A stretch of 64,000 bases of DNA from an uncultured Flavobacteriales bacterium (GCA_903860985.1 CAIOSO010000091.1:1-64000), one strand, 5' to 3'. Shown: positions 30,843 to 41,760, numbered from the stretch's first letter. Numbers and translations: made by a program. Notes: a model not told the origin generated them from the letters alone.

Positions 30843-32167
30843 GGAAGTTTGATTTTAATGGTTTTCATTCTTTTCTTATCGGATGACTCGACAATAAATT
30901 TGACCTTATCAATGAAAATAAATTCATTATTTTTCAAAATTCTGCCAGCTTGTTCGAGTACGAGTCCGCCGATTGTCTCTGCTTCACCTTTTACTTCCTC
31001 AAAGGCATCTTGATACGTTTCACCAATGACTTTATAAAAGTCGTTCAAGGAAGTTCTTCCTTCGAAAATAATGGTGTGTTCGTCTAATTTCGTGTAGGCA
31101 ATCTCGTGGTCATCGAATTCATCCGTAATATCTCCTACGATTTCTTCTAAAATATCTTCCAAGGTGACAATGCCACTTGCACCACCGTACTCATCGACTA
31201 CAATGGCCATGTGCATCCGCATGCTTCTGAATTCTTGAAGTAAGTCGTTGATTTTTTTATTTTCTGGAATAAAGAACGGTTTACGAATAACCGTTTTCCA
31301 GTCAAAGTCTGCTCCAGCATTTAAGTGCGGCAATAAGTCTTTGATGTAAAGGATTCCCACAATATTGTCGGGCGATTCTTCAAAAATTGGCATGCGTGAA
31401 TATCCAGCTTCTAACACCGTTTGCATGACTTCTTCAAAACTTGATTCGGCATCAATGGCTTCCACCTCAACTCGTGGCGACATAATTTGGCTCGCTTCTG
31501 TTTTCCCGAATTTGACGATTCCTTCTAAAATCTTGTGGTCTTCCCCAGAATTTGAATCCTCTCTTGTTAATGCGAGTGCTTGCTCTAGTTCATCTTGATT
31601 CACTTTGACGGAAGATTTGTTGCGTTTTTGAATGAAGTTTGTGCCTTTCACTAGCGCAAGTTTTAGCCATGAAACTGGAGGAATTGAGCCAAGTAAATAA
31701 AGTGGGTAAGACATCCACCGCACAACGCTCATCGTATTTCGTGCAGCAAAGATCTTGGGAACAACTTCACCTAACAATAAAATCAAAAAGGTAATTCCGA
31801 CAACTTCTAGTAGAAATCGTTTTAATTCACTGCCTGCTTCTGGGGGATAAACGTCGTTTAAGATAAACGTAGAGAGGATGACAATCCCTACATTCACAAA
31901 GTTATTGGTGATTAAAATCGTTGCTAATAATTCCTTCGGTTTTCCGAGTAGGCTTAAAATCAATTTGGAACGTGTGCTATTTTCTTTTTTCAGGTCTTCG
32001 TTGTCGGAAGGACGCAAAGAAAAATAAGCGCTTTCGGATCCTGACATGAGTGCAGAAACGAAAAGCAAAAGTGCGATACAGATTAGATAGATTACAGTTG
32101 TGGAATCAAATCCAATCGGTAAGGATTTCGTTAAACTGATAAAACTGGGAGGCTCGATTAGGCTCAT
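30839..32167 (-). CDS. gldE: GldE: DUF21/CBS-domain membrane protein (CorC/HlyC family)
   Basis: A 442-residue protein with an N-terminal DUF21 domain of three or four membrane segments (MSGSESAYFSLRPSD in its first loop), a CBS pair at about 215-335 (MSPRVEVEAIDAE and FRSMRMHMAIVVDEYGGASG) and a C-terminal CorC_HlyC domain. General relatives are ion-transport CorC proteins; position between ssb and gldD identifies it as GldE, a gliding-associated homologue. It starts 2 bp after ssb. Confidence 0.88.
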   Translation of the reverse strand: MSLIEPPSFISLTKSLPIGFDSTTVIYLICIALLLFVSALMSGSESAYFSLRPSDNEDLKKENSTRSKLILSLLGKPKELLATILITNNFVNVGIVILSTFILNDVYPPEAGSELKRFLLEVVGITFLILLLGEVVPKIFAARNTMSVVRWMSYPLYLLGSIPPVSWLKLALVKGTNFIQKRNKSSVKVNQDELEQALALTREDSNSGEDHKILEGIVKFGKTEASQIMSPRVEVEAIDAESSFEEVMQTVLEAGYSRMPIFEESPDNIVGILYIKDLLPHLNAGADFDWKTVIRKPFFIPENKKINDLLQEFRSMRMHMAIVVDEYGGASGIVTLEDILEEIVGDITDEFDDHEIAYTKLDEHTIIFEGRTSLNDFYKVIGETYQDAFEEVKGEAETIGGLVLEQAGRILKNNEFIFIDKVKFIVESSDKKRMKTIKIKLP

Positions 32168-32169
32168 GG

Positions 32170-32613
32170 TTAAAAAGGTAAAGAATCTTCAATGTTGTTT
32201 TCTAAACCGCTTATTGGTGAAGGATTAGCGGGCTTTCCCTCTGGAGAATATGGTGCATTGTTTCGTTCGGATTGGTCATTTCTAGTAAGAATTGTTAAGT
32301 CATCACCTACAACCTCCGTAGCATATCTGGAATTCCCTTCCTTGTCCTGCCATGAGCGTTTTTTCAATTTCCCTTCAATGTAAACCTTTGTCCCTTTACG
32401 GATGTATTTCTCTGCAATTTCAGCTAATCCACGCCATAAAACGATGTCGTGCCAGTCGGTAATTTCTTTGCGTTCACCTGTCTGTTTATCGTTGTAAATT
32501 TCTGATGTAGCAAGGGGGAAAGAAGCAACCACCGAGCCGTTTTCCAAACGTCGAACTTCGGGATCTTTTCCTAGATTTCCAATTAAAATGACCTTATTGA
32601 CACTTCCATTCAT
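32170..32613 (-). CDS. ssb: Single-stranded DNA-binding protein
   Basis: A 147-residue SSB: N-terminal OB fold ([19 protein letters not shown] and [18 protein letters not shown]), a disordered middle, and the acidic C-terminal tip EDSLPF that in other SSBs docks repair and replication proteins. It protects single-stranded DNA. A promoter-like TAGATTTG lies directly upstream, so it may be transcribed separately from topA. Confidence 0.97.
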   Translation of the reverse strand: MNGSVNKVILIGNLGKDPEVRRLENGSVVASFPLATSEIYNDKQTGERKEITDWHDIVLWRGLAEIAEKYIRKGTKVYIEGKLKKRSWQDKEGNSRYATEVVGDDLTILTRNDQSERNNAPYSPEGKPANPSPISGLENNIEDSLPF

Positions 32614-32618
32614 GATGA

Positions 32619-32626
32619 CAAATCTA
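32619..32626 (-). promoter_or_regulatory. Candidate -7 box for ssb-gldE-gldD-folK
   Basis: Minus strand reads TAGATTTG (TAnnTTTG), in the 36-bp topA-ssb gap. The predicted transcription start is about 2 nt before the ssb ATG. No TTTG at the -33 position. Confidence 0.45.
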
Positions 32627-32649
32627 AAGATTTATGGTATCAATAATAC

Positions 32650-34968
32650 TTATTTTTTTTTAAACGAGCGTTTTTTAGCTGGTTTAGCTGCATCTGTTTT
32701 AGAAATCTCGATGCATTCTTCCAAACTTAACTTTTCCGCTTCCGTTCCTTTCGGTAGTTTAAAATTGTCTTTTCCGATTTTCAAATATGGACCATAACGC
32801 CCGTTGAGCAATTGAACATCTGGATTCTCATCGAAACTTTTAATCAAACGGTTTGCTTCAACTTGAAGTTTTTCAAGGTATATTTCGAGTGATCGTTCGT
32901 AGGTTATTGACATCGGATCTTCTCCTTTCGGAATCGAAGCGAAAATCTTCCCAACTTGAACATATGGACCGAAGCGTCCGTTGTTGACTTTCATATCTTG
33001 TTCTTCGTATTGTCCGACCACTCTTGGTAATTGGAACAATTTTAACGCGTCCTCCAAGGAAATATTTCCGATAGATTGATTCGCTTGCAAGGATGCAAAA
33101 AGGGCTTTTTCACCATCTACTTTTTCATCACCAACTTGCACCATTGGTCCAAATTTACCAATGCGTACAATGATTTTTCTACCACTTTCAGGATGAACAC
33201 CCAATTCGCGTTCGCCTGTCGCTCTTTCACTATGTTCGAGTGTATTTTCAACAACGGTATGGAAAGGCTTGTAAAAGTTCTCCATCATGTCTGTCCACTC
33301 CAATCTTCCTTGAGCAATTTCATCGAATTCCGCTTCAACTTTCGCTGTAAATTGGTAATCCATGATTTGATCAAAATGTTCTTTTAGGTAATCCGTTACC
33401 ACGATGCCGATATCCGTAGGGAAAAGTTTGTTTCGATCTTTCCCTGTCGTTTCAGACTTCTCTTCTTTCGAAATTTCTCCCTTCGTCAAAGTAAGTAGAC
33501 AGTAGTTTCTGATTTCTCCTTCACGCTCTTGTTTTTCAACATACGTACGTTTCTGGATGGTCGAAATTGTTGGAGCGTAGGTAGATGGACGTCCAATTCC
33601 TAACTCTTCTAATTTTTTTACCAAAGAAGCTTCTACGTAGCGAGATGGTGGACGAGTAAATCGTTCAACGGCTGTACAAATGGACAAATCTAAGGACTCG
33701 TTTACGGTTACTTTCGGCAATAATCCTTCCGCTTCTTCGTCTTGGTCATCATCTAAACTTGACTCCATATAAACTTTCAAGAATCCGTCGAAAACAATGA
33801 CTTCGCCTTTCGCTGTAAAGTAATCACTTGTTGGTAATCCACCTATTTTAACGGTAGTACGTTCAAGTTTGGCATGTGCCATCTGACTAGCAATAGATCG
33901 TTTCCAAATCAATTCGTAAAGTCTCGTTTCGTCACGCTCGGAATCAATGCTTGTTTTTCCAAAATCAGTGGGACGAATCGCCTCGTGCGCTTCTTGTGCA
34001 CCAGAGCTTTTAGTGGTGTATTTTGTCGGTTTGGAATATGAATCGCCGTAGAATGATTCGATGGCTGCTTTCGCTCCATTCACCGCTGTTTCGGATAGAT
34101 TAACGGAGTCCGTTCTCATGTAGGTGATATGTCCGGATTCGTACAAGCGTTGCGCAACACTCATCGTTTTTGTTACCGAAAACCCTAGTTTTAAACTGGC
34201 TTCCTGCTGCAATGTAGATGTGGTAAAAGGAGCAGAAGGAGTTTTAGTACTCGGTTTTTGTTGCACGTCTTCTACGAAAAAAGATGTTTTCTTACACAAT
34301 TCCAAAAATTCTTGGGCTTCTTTTTCTTGATCCAAATGACGGTTCAATTCTGCTTTTAACACACCATTGTTTGCTCCGAAATTTCCATTTACACGAAAGA
34401 ATGGATTGATGTTGAATGCTTGTATTTCTCGTTCACGATCAACGATTAGTCGAACGGCAACGGATTGAACGCGTCCAGCAGATAAACTTGGACGAACTTT
34501 TTTCCAAAGAACGGGAGATAGCTCAAATCCAACAATGCGATCCAAAACGCGACGTGCTTGTTGCGCATCCACTAATTCCTTGTTGATTTTACGTGGATGT
34601 TCAATCGCTTTTAATACGGCTGTTTTTGTGATTTCATTGAAGGTAATTCGGTGTGTATCTTTTTTCGCTAAGTCTAATGTTTCAAATAAATGCCATGAAA
34701 TAGCCTCTCCTTCGCGGTCTTCATCGGTCGCGAGCCATACAACTTCAGCTGCTTTTGCTAACTTTTTCAGTTCAGCCACCACTTGTTTCTTGTCGGCACT
34801 GACCTCATAAAGTGGATTGAAATGGTTGTCTATTTCAATAGCTAAACCCTTCTTTGTCAGGTCTCTTACGTGACCAAAACTTGACTTCACAATGAAGTCT
34901 TTACCGAGATATGATTCAATGGTCTTTGCCTTTGCAGGGGACTCAACGATAACCAGATTTTTAGCCAT
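32650..34968 (-). CDS. topA: DNA topoisomerase I
   Basis: A 772-residue type IA topoisomerase that relaxes negative supercoils. TOPRIM domain: MAKNLVIVESPAKAKTIESY and WLATDEDREGEAISWH with its acidic metal site. The active-site Tyr is in GHITYMRTDSVNLS. The C-terminal part carries repeats of the type NGRFGPYVQVG rather than Cys4 zinc fingers. The ORF-track start adds 14 residues through the promoter; the ATG at 34968 is chosen. Confidence 0.97.
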   Translation of the reverse strand: MAKNLVIVESPAKAKTIESYLGKDFIVKSSFGHVRDLTKKGLAIEIDNHFNPLYEVSADKKQVVAELKKLAKAAEVVWLATDEDREGEAISWHLFETLDLAKKDTHRITFNEITKTAVLKAIEHPRKINKELVDAQQARRVLDRIVGFELSPVLWKKVRPSLSAGRVQSVAVRLIVDREREIQAFNINPFFRVNGNFGANNGVLKAELNRHLDQEKEAQEFLELCKKTSFFVEDVQQKPSTKTPSAPFTTSTLQQEASLKLGFSVTKTMSVAQRLYESGHITYMRTDSVNLSETAVNGAKAAIESFYGDSYSKPTKYTTKSSGAQEAHEAIRPTDFGKTSIDSERDETRLYELIWKRSIASQMAHAKLERTTVKIGGLPTSDYFTAKGEVIVFDGFLKVYMESSLDDDQDEEAEGLLPKVTVNESLDLSICTAVERFTRPPSRYVEASLVKKLEELGIGRPSTYAPTISTIQKRTYVEKQEREGEIRNYCLLTLTKGEISKEEKSETTGKDRNKLFPTDIGIVVTDYLKEHFDQIMDYQFTAKVEAEFDEIAQGRLEWTDMMENFYKPFHTVVENTLEHSERATGERELGVHPESGRKIIVRIGKFGPMVQVGDEKVDGEKALFASLQANQSIGNISLEDALKLFQLPRVVGQYEEQDMKVNNGRFGPYVQVGKIFASIPKGEDPMSITYERSLEIYLEKLQVEANRLIKSFDENPDVQLLNGRYGPYLKIGKDNFKLPKGTEAEKLSLEECIEISKTDAAKPAKKRSFKKK

Positions 34969-34985
34969 AAGAAGAATTTTGGTGA

Positions 34986-34993
34986 CAAATGTA
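34986..34993 (-). promoter_or_regulatory. Promoter for topA
   Basis: Minus strand reads TACATTTG, with CTTG 21 bases upstream. Predicted leader about 14 nt. Confidence 0.55.
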
Positions 34994-35115
34994 TATGGAA
35001 AACTCGGCAAAACGCAAGTTGTTCACCGCAAATTTTTTCTTTGCTTTTCCTTTAACCTATGGTTAAGAAAAATTTACGTACAAAAAAAACGGATCAAAGG
35101 AATTTAGTATGTCAA

Positions 35116-35147
35116 TTTGTCATGCGGCTTAATTTGTCGTAAATTTG
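35116..35147 (+). promoter_or_regulatory. Promoter for miaB
   Basis: TTTG, 20 bases, then TAAATTTG: near-perfect Bacteroidota promoter, giving a leader of about 19 nt to the ATG at 35170. Confidence 0.75.
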
Positions 35148-35169
35148 CATCCCTATTAATGACGAACAA

Positions 35170-36603
35170 ATGGAATTTGAAAATAAAGTGATGGACGAAT
35201 CGATGCAAGGATCAGCTATCGAATTACAAAATCAAGGTGGAGAAGGAAAGAAAAAACTGTACCTAGAAAGTTATGGTTGTCAAATGAATTTTTCTGATAG
35301 TGAGGTTGTTGCATCGATCTTAGCTCAAGATGGATATGAAACGACCCGCAACATGGACGAAGCAGATGTGATCCTATTGAATACATGTTCCATCCGCGAA
35401 AATGCAGAACAACGTGTGCGAAATCGCTTGACTGAATTTAAAATCAAAAAAGAAAATAATCCAGAATTAGTGGTTGGAATCCTTGGTTGTATGGCCGAGC
35501 GATTGAAGAAAAACTTACTGGAAGAGGAAAAATTAGTAGACCTCGTGGCTGGACCCGATGCATACCGCGATTTACCGAATTTAATTGAAGAAGTCGGAAC
35601 TGGACAAAAAGCAGTAAACGTATTATTATCACGTGATGAAACATACGCGGACATTTCCCCCGTTCGATTGGATCAAGGTGGAATCGCCGCTTTCGTCACC
35701 ATTATGCGTGGTTGCGACAACATGTGTTCTTTCTGTGTGGTGCCTTTTACCCGTGGTAGGGAACGCTCTCGTGATCCACATACGATTGTGGAGGAATGTA
35801 AAGATCTCTACAGTCGAGGATACCGCGAAGTAACCTTGCTTGGACAAAATGTGGATTCGTATCGATGGAACATAAGCTCCAAAGGCGAAGTAAAAAATCC
35901 AGAAGAACCGACAACGAACTTTGCACAATTGATGGAAATGGTGGCCTTGGTTTCTCCGGACTTACGGGTCCGCTTTAGTACCTCGCATCCAAAAGACATG
36001 ACGGACGATGTTCTTGAAATCATGGCGAAATACGAAAATATTTGTCCCTACATTCACTTGCCTGTTCAATCTGGTAATACGGATGTACTTTACCGAATGA
36101 ACCGCGGATACACACGTGAATGGTACATGGAACGCATTGAATCGATCAAGCACATGATCCCGAATTGCGCGATTTCAACCGATGTCATTACAGGATTCTG
36201 TGGTGAAACGGAAGCAGAACATCAAGAAACATTGTCCTTAATGGATTTAGTGGAATACGATTTTGCCTACATGTTCAAATATTCGGAACGTCCTAAAACC
36301 TTAGCTGAAAGAAGATTTGAAGACGATATTCCCGAAGATGTGAAAGGACGTCGTTTGAATGAAATTATAGAAAAACAATTAGCTCATTCCTTAAAATCCA
36401 ATCAAAAACAAATCGGAACCGTCCAGAAGGTGCTCATCGAAGGATTTTCCAAACGTTCGGAAGAACATTTATGCGGAAGAACAGGAAGAAATTCAATGGT
36501 TGTCTTTCCAAAAGAAACGTATCAAAAAGCTCAATATGTCATGGTTCGAATCGACAGTTGTACCTCGGCAACGTTGATGGGAGAAGCCGTTTCAGCATGT
36601 TAA
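35170..36603 (+). CDS. miaB: tRNA-2-methylthio-N6-dimethylallyladenosine synthase
   Basis: A 477-residue radical-SAM methylthiotransferase that adds a methylthio group to i6A37 of tRNA. The N-terminal UPF0004 domain holds its cluster Cys in [15 protein letters not shown] and GCMAER; the radical-SAM CX3CX2C motif is [20 protein letters not shown]; a C-terminal TRAM domain follows. The RGRERSR pattern fits MiaB over MtaB or RimO. It is the first gene of the cluster that ends in secG. Confidence 0.96.
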   Translation: MEFENKVMDESMQGSAIELQNQGGEGKKKLYLESYGCQMNFSDSEVVASILAQDGYETTRNMDEADVILLNTCSIRENAEQRVRNRLTEFKIKKENNPELVVGILGCMAERLKKNLLEEEKLVDLVAGPDAYRDLPNLIEEVGTGQKAVNVLLSRDETYADISPVRLDQGGIAAFVTIMRGCDNMCSFCVVPFTRGRERSRDPHTIVEECKDLYSRGYREVTLLGQNVDSYRWNISSKGEVKNPEEPTTNFAQLMEMVALVSPDLRVRFSTSHPKDMTDDVLEIMAKYENICPYIHLPVQSGNTDVLYRMNRGYTREWYMERIESIKHMIPNCAISTDVITGFCGETEAEHQETLSLMDLVEYDFAYMFKYSERPKTLAERRFEDDIPEDVKGRRLNEIIEKQLAHSLKSNQKQIGTVQKVLIEGFSKRSEEHLCGRTGRNSMVVFPKETYQKAQYVMVRIDSCTSATLMGEAVSAC

Positions 36604-36614
36604 ACTAAGATAAG

Positions 36615-37859
36615 ATGAATATTCAACAAGTTAAACAGCGCTTTGGAATCATTGGGAATTCCCCAATGCTGAACCGTGCCTTAGAAGTGGCAATGCAAGT
36701 TGCTCCTACGGATATTTCCGTGCTTGTTACGGGGGAAAGTGGAACAGGAAAAGAAATTATCCCACAAGTCATACACCAATTAAGTTCGCGTAAACACGGG
36801 GAGTACATCGCTGTAAACTGCGGTGCCATTCCGGAAGGAACCATTGACTCAGAATTGTTTGGACACGAAAAAGGATCGTTTACAGGAGCTAGTGGAAGTC
36901 GACAAGGATATTTCGAGGTAGCGAATGGTGGAACAATTTTCTTAGATGAGGTTGCAGAATTACCCATGCAAACACAAGTGCGGTTGTTACGTGTTTTGGA
37001 AACAGGCGAATTTATCCGAGTGGGTTCATCAAAGGTGATTAAAACCAATGTACGCGTGGTTGCTGCCACCAATGAAAACATGCAGCAAGCGATACATTCC
37101 GGAAAGTTTCGCGAGGATTTGTTCTACCGTTTGAGTACAGTTCCCATTCAATTACCGGCATTGAAAAACAGGCAAGAGGACGTGCATTTGTTGTTTCGAA
37201 AATTCGCCAATGACTTTGCTGAAAAGTACCGAATGCCTGCAATCAAATTATCCGACGATGCGGTTGTCTTACTTCAAAATTATCCTTGGCCTGGAAACAT
37301 TCGCCAATTGAAAAATTTAGTGGAACAATTATCTGTGATAGAAACAGCTCGTGATATTGATGAGCTTATGCTCGCTTCTTACCTGCAACCAATTTCGGAG
37401 AAATCGAGTTTTTTAGTCAAAAACGATCAAACTCAAGAATCCATTTCCGAACGAGAGTTGATGTATAAGTTTCTTTTCGATATGAAAAAAGACTTAACTG
37501 AATTAAAGAAATTGGTATTGGAGGTCATTAATAATAGTCAATCAGTTAATCTCAATAAGGATCAAACAGCATTGGTCAATCGAATTTATCAAGATGTCTA
37601 TGAAGAGGCTCCGGTTGCCACGCGAATGCTCCCTGCCGGCTCTGCGAATGAAACACATGCAAATTACCCGATTATTCCAGAAACATTTGAAATACACGAA
37701 GAAATTGAAGAATCCTTATCTTTGGAAGATCGTGAAAAGGAATTAATACATAAAGCCTTAGAAAAGCACCGTGGAAAACGAAAGTATGCCGCGCTTGAAT
37801 TGGGGATTTCTGAACGAACACTTTATCGAAAAATAAAAGAATACCAACTCGGAGAATAA
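36615..37859 (+). CDS. AAA+ sigma-54-type transcriptional regulator without receiver domain
   Basis: A 414-residue protein: AAA+ domain from about residue 13 with Walker A GESGTGKE, the L1 loop EKGSFTGA (normally GAFTGA) and Walker [13 protein letters not shown], ending near [13 protein letters not shown]. Residues 285-320 form a helical linker ([19 protein letters not shown]), and the C-terminus is a Fis-type helix-turn-helix ([18 protein letters not shown]). There is no receiver or sensor domain, so activity may be controlled by expression or by a partner. It lies 11 bp after miaB and abuts lptE. Confidence 0.88.
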   Translation: MNIQQVKQRFGIIGNSPMLNRALEVAMQVAPTDISVLVTGESGTGKEIIPQVIHQLSSRKHGEYIAVNCGAIPEGTIDSELFGHEKGSFTGASGSRQGYFEVANGGTIFLDEVAELPMQTQVRLLRVLETGEFIRVGSSKVIKTNVRVVAATNENMQQAIHSGKFREDLFYRLSTVPIQLPALKNRQEDVHLLFRKFANDFAEKYRMPAIKLSDDAVVLLQNYPWPGNIRQLKNLVEQLSVIETARDIDELMLASYLQPISEKSSFLVKNDQTQESISERELMYKFLFDMKKDLTELKKLVLEVINNSQSVNLNKDQTALVNRIYQDVYEEAPVATRMLPAGSANETHANYPIIPETFEIHEEIEESLSLEDREKELIHKALEKHRGKRKYAALELGISERTLYRKIKEYQLGE

Positions 37860-38369
37860 ATGAAATATGTTCTGTTCATTTTAGTGGCAATTGGATTAAG
37901 CGCTTGTTGGCCGAGTAGTTTTTCCTTCAGAGATACAGGTGGCATGCCTGAGGAATGGAAGACTTTCACCCTGAAAACCTTAACTCTCGAAGCAGCTACT
38001 TGTCCCTTGAGTTTTGCAGCGGTATTGTCCGAAAAATTGAAGGATGGTGTCCAAAATAACACACCTCTCTTATTGAACACAACCTTTGGAAAAGGGGAAG
38101 TGAACATGGAAGGTAAAATCACACAATATTCGGTGACGCCTTTAGCGGTGCAAGGAAATAACAATGCTTCTCAAAACCGCTTAACAATGACACTGGTGAT
38201 GACCATCAATATTACGAAGCCCAAAGAAGAACAGTGGACGATGACCAGTTCACGTTTCGCAGATTTCAGTTCAGGCACCAATCTGTCTGAAATTGAAACG
38301 AAATTATTCGAAGATATTTCCGCCCAAATGGTGCAGGACCTCATTAATAAACTTCTAAGCAATTGGTGA
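37860..38369 (+). CDS. lptE: LptE-like lipopolysaccharide assembly lipoprotein
   Basis: A 169-residue lipoprotein with lipobox GLSAC at about residues 13-17. The body resembles the LptE/LptE-like family of Bacteroidota (KTFTLKTLTLEAATCP, then LSEKLKDGVQNNTPLLLN and a C-terminal amphipathic helix IETKLFEDISAQMVQDL). LptE plugs the LptD barrel that inserts LPS into the outer membrane. It starts immediately after the regulator stop and shares bases with the next gene (TGATG). Assignment rests on sequence pattern and the miaB-regulator-lptE-secG context. Confidence 0.8.
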   Translation: MKYVLFILVAIGLSACWPSSFSFRDTGGMPEEWKTFTLKTLTLEAATCPLSFAAVLSEKLKDGVQNNTPLLLNTTFGKGEVNMEGKITQYSVTPLAVQGNNNASQNRLTMTLVMTINITKPKEEQWTMTSSRFADFSSGTNLSEIETKLFEDISAQMVQDLINKLLSNW

Positions 38370-39355
38370 TGTTAAGCAGCGATTCGATTCACCAACAAAT
38401 GCGGAACATGTCCAACTGTTCGACTCGACAATTAAGCGAGTTGAAGGAGCTGATGGATTTATATCCGTATGCTTCAAGCTTGGTCACCTTGTATCTGAAG
38501 TCTTTGGCAAATGACCAAGATTTGCGTTTGAGTTCTCAATTAGAAAAATACGCGTATCAAATTCCAAATCGCGCATTGCTCTACGATTTATTGGTGACAC
38601 AAACGTTCACAGCAACGCAGGAAATACATTCGCAAGAGGCAGTAAGTCAAGAAGTGCTTTTAGAAGAAGCAGCAAAGGTACCGGAAGCACCGATCATTCA
38701 ACTCACGGTTGATCCAGCTCCAATGGTTGTCGCTCCAAGTGTCATTGAAGAAGAAACAGAGGAATTAGAGACCTTGATTGCTCCAGTAGCTTCCGTCGAG
38801 ATACGGGAAGAAGGAGATGAGGAAAGTTCGTTAAATATACCACATCAGCTCGTTGAAACGAGGGAAATGGATGAGGTGGACACCATGATTCAATCAGCGG
38901 TCATATCCTCTTCCTATTTACAATTGGCGTATCCGGGAGCAGCCGAACAAGTAGCAGCCGAAGAAGAATTAAGGTCTAATGAAGAGGAAGCTGTCATACC
39001 TTCTCAATCGTCCCAAAACGTAAAATCTGTTGAACCAAAGTCCTTTACGGATTGGTTGAAAATGGGTGAGATTTTGAATGGCAGTTTGGATGAACCTCTT
39101 CCAGAAGAGAAAAAGCCAAGTTTCTACCATTTCGAAAAACCAAAGAAAGAATTCTTTTCCCCAGCAAAGAAAGCAAAGGAAAGTGTGGACGAAAATAAGA
39201 TGCCGGTGAGTGAAACCTTAGCACAAGTATTCGCCTTGCAAGGAAATATTAATAAGGCAATTCACGTTTATGAGCAATTAATTTTGATTTTTCCAGAAAA
39301 AAAGAGTTTCTTTGCAAGCCAAATTAGAAATTTAAAGAGAAAACTTAATTCTTAA
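38369..39355 (+). CDS. Unknown protein with acidic linker and C-terminal TPR-like helices
   Basis: Not recognised as a named family. The 328-residue product has a helical N-terminus (LKELMDLYPYASSLVTLYLK), a long acidic low-complexity stretch at about 90-215, a basic patch (KPKKEFFSPAKKAK) and a C-terminal single TPR-like hairpin (LAQVFALQGNINKAIHVYEQL). No signal peptide or membrane segment, so probably cytosolic. The ATG at 38369 overlaps the lptE stop (TGATG), and secG follows by 2 bp; the ORF-track start at 38363 is a TTG inside lptE. Tight placement suggests a role in envelope protein traffic, which is inference. Confidence 0.85.
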   Translation: MLSSDSIHQQMRNMSNCSTRQLSELKELMDLYPYASSLVTLYLKSLANDQDLRLSSQLEKYAYQIPNRALLYDLLVTQTFTATQEIHSQEAVSQEVLLEEAAKVPEAPIIQLTVDPAPMVVAPSVIEEETEELETLIAPVASVEIREEGDEESSLNIPHQLVETREMDEVDTMIQSAVISSSYLQLAYPGAAEQVAAEEELRSNEEEAVIPSQSSQNVKSVEPKSFTDWLKMGEILNGSLDEPLPEEKKPSFYHFEKPKKEFFSPAKKAKESVDENKMPVSETLAQVFALQGNINKAIHVYEQLILIFPEKKSFFASQIRNLKRKLNS

Positions 39356-39357
39356 TC

Positions 39358-39663
39358 ATGGATTTATTATTGTCTATCATTATCATCGCAGCAAGCATCT
39401 TGTTGATTTTAGTTGTTTACGTTCAGAATCCCAAAGGTGGAGGCTTGAGCTCAGATTTTGGATCCCCTTCTCAATTGGGTGGTGTTCAAAAAACAAACGA
39501 GTTAATCGACAAAATGACCTGGGGATTGGCGGCAACGATTGTTGTAGTGAGTTTAGTCATTACCATTCGTGAACCGAAAGCAGCTAAACCAGTTGCTCCT
39601 CAACAAACACAACAAGGACAAGGGCAAGGGCAAGGACAGGCGCCAGCTCAAGGAAATAAATAA
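39358..39663 (+). CDS. secG: Preprotein translocase subunit SecG
   Basis: A 101-residue SecG. It has two membrane helices (LLSIIIIAASILLILVVYV and GLAATIVVVSLVITI) joined by the conserved loop NPKGGGLSSDFGSPSQLGG. The C-terminus is a Gln-Gly repeat (GQGQGQGQ), probably disordered. SecG assists SecYE-mediated export. A strong terminator follows. Confidence 0.95.
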   Translation: MDLLLSIIIIAASILLILVVYVQNPKGGGLSSDFGSPSQLGGVQKTNELIDKMTWGLAATIVVVSLVITIREPKAAKPVAPQQTQQGQGQGQGQAPAQGNK

Positions 39664-39683
39664 GATTCGGTTTCGACCGCACA

Positions 39684-39718
39684 AATGTCAGTATGTCACG
39701 CATGCTGACATTTTTTTT
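39684..39718 (+). terminator. Intrinsic terminator after secG
   Basis: A 12-bp stem AATGTCAGTATG/CATGCTGACATT (one wobble) with loop TCACG and eight T. It closes the miaB-secG operon and isolates groES. Confidence 0.93.
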
Positions 39719-39734
39719 GTCTATTAGCGAAAAT

Positions 39735-39765
39735 ATGTCCACTTTAACGCAGTGGCATAATATTG
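39735..39765 (+). promoter_or_regulatory. Candidate groESL promoter with an operator-like inverted repeat in the spacer
   Basis: TAATATTG at 39758-39765 matches TAnnTTTG at 7 of 8 positions. The inverted repeat CCACT-N7-AGTGG (39739-39755) lies just upstream, between the -33 and -7 positions, where a repressor would block polymerase. The CIRCE sequence TTAGCACTC-N9-GAGTGCTAA is not present. Confidence 0.35.
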
Positions 39766-39796
39766 GTAAAATTTCAATCAAAATAAACTAAAAATA

Positions 39797-40072
39797 ATGT
39801 CAGTAAATTTTAAACCTTTGGCAGACAGAGTTCTAGTAGAACCTGCGCCAGCAGAGCAAAAAACAGCAAGTGGAATCATCATTCCAGACACGGCGAAAGA
39901 AAAACCATTGCGCGGTATTGTTGTAGCAGCTGGATCCGGAAAAAAAGATGAGCCAATGTCCGTAAAAGTGGGCGATTCAATTTTGTACGGTCAGTATGCT
40001 GGAACAGAAATTAAAATTGATGGAAAGAACTTCCTCATCATGAGGGAGTCTGATATTTATGGAATTTTTTAA
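39797..40072 (+). CDS. groES: Co-chaperonin GroES
   Basis: A 91-residue Cpn10, beginning [16 protein letters not shown], with a mobile loop ([18 protein letters not shown]) that contacts GroEL and the roof segment following. Forms the heptameric lid for GroEL, encoded 23 bp downstream. Confidence 0.98.
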   Translation: MSVNFKPLADRVLVEPAPAEQKTASGIIIPDTAKEKPLRGIVVAAGSGKKDEPMSVKVGDSILYGQYAGTEIKIDGKNFLIMRESDIYGIF

Positions 40073-40089
40073 TTAAACATTCAAATTAA

Positions 40090-41733
<1,644 letters not shown>

Positions 41734-41740
41734 GATTTAT

Positions 41741-41760
41741 AAGAGCCCTCGGGCTCTTTC
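41741..41760 (+). terminator. Hairpin after groEL, weak terminator
   Basis: AGAGCC/GGCTCT stem with a CTCG loop followed by TTTC. The T run is short, so termination may be partial; a stronger terminator lies 50 bp further on. Confidence 0.5.

Noticed and set aside
36623-37081. Minus-strand ORF of 152 residues opposite the AAA+ regulator
   Set aside because: Antisense to the conserved Walker A to GSFTGA region of a clear AAA+ gene; a shadow.
39719-39796. CIRCE-type heat-shock operator before groES
   Set aside because: The TTAGCACTC-N9-GAGTGCTAA sequence is not there; only a shorter unrelated inverted repeat is present.
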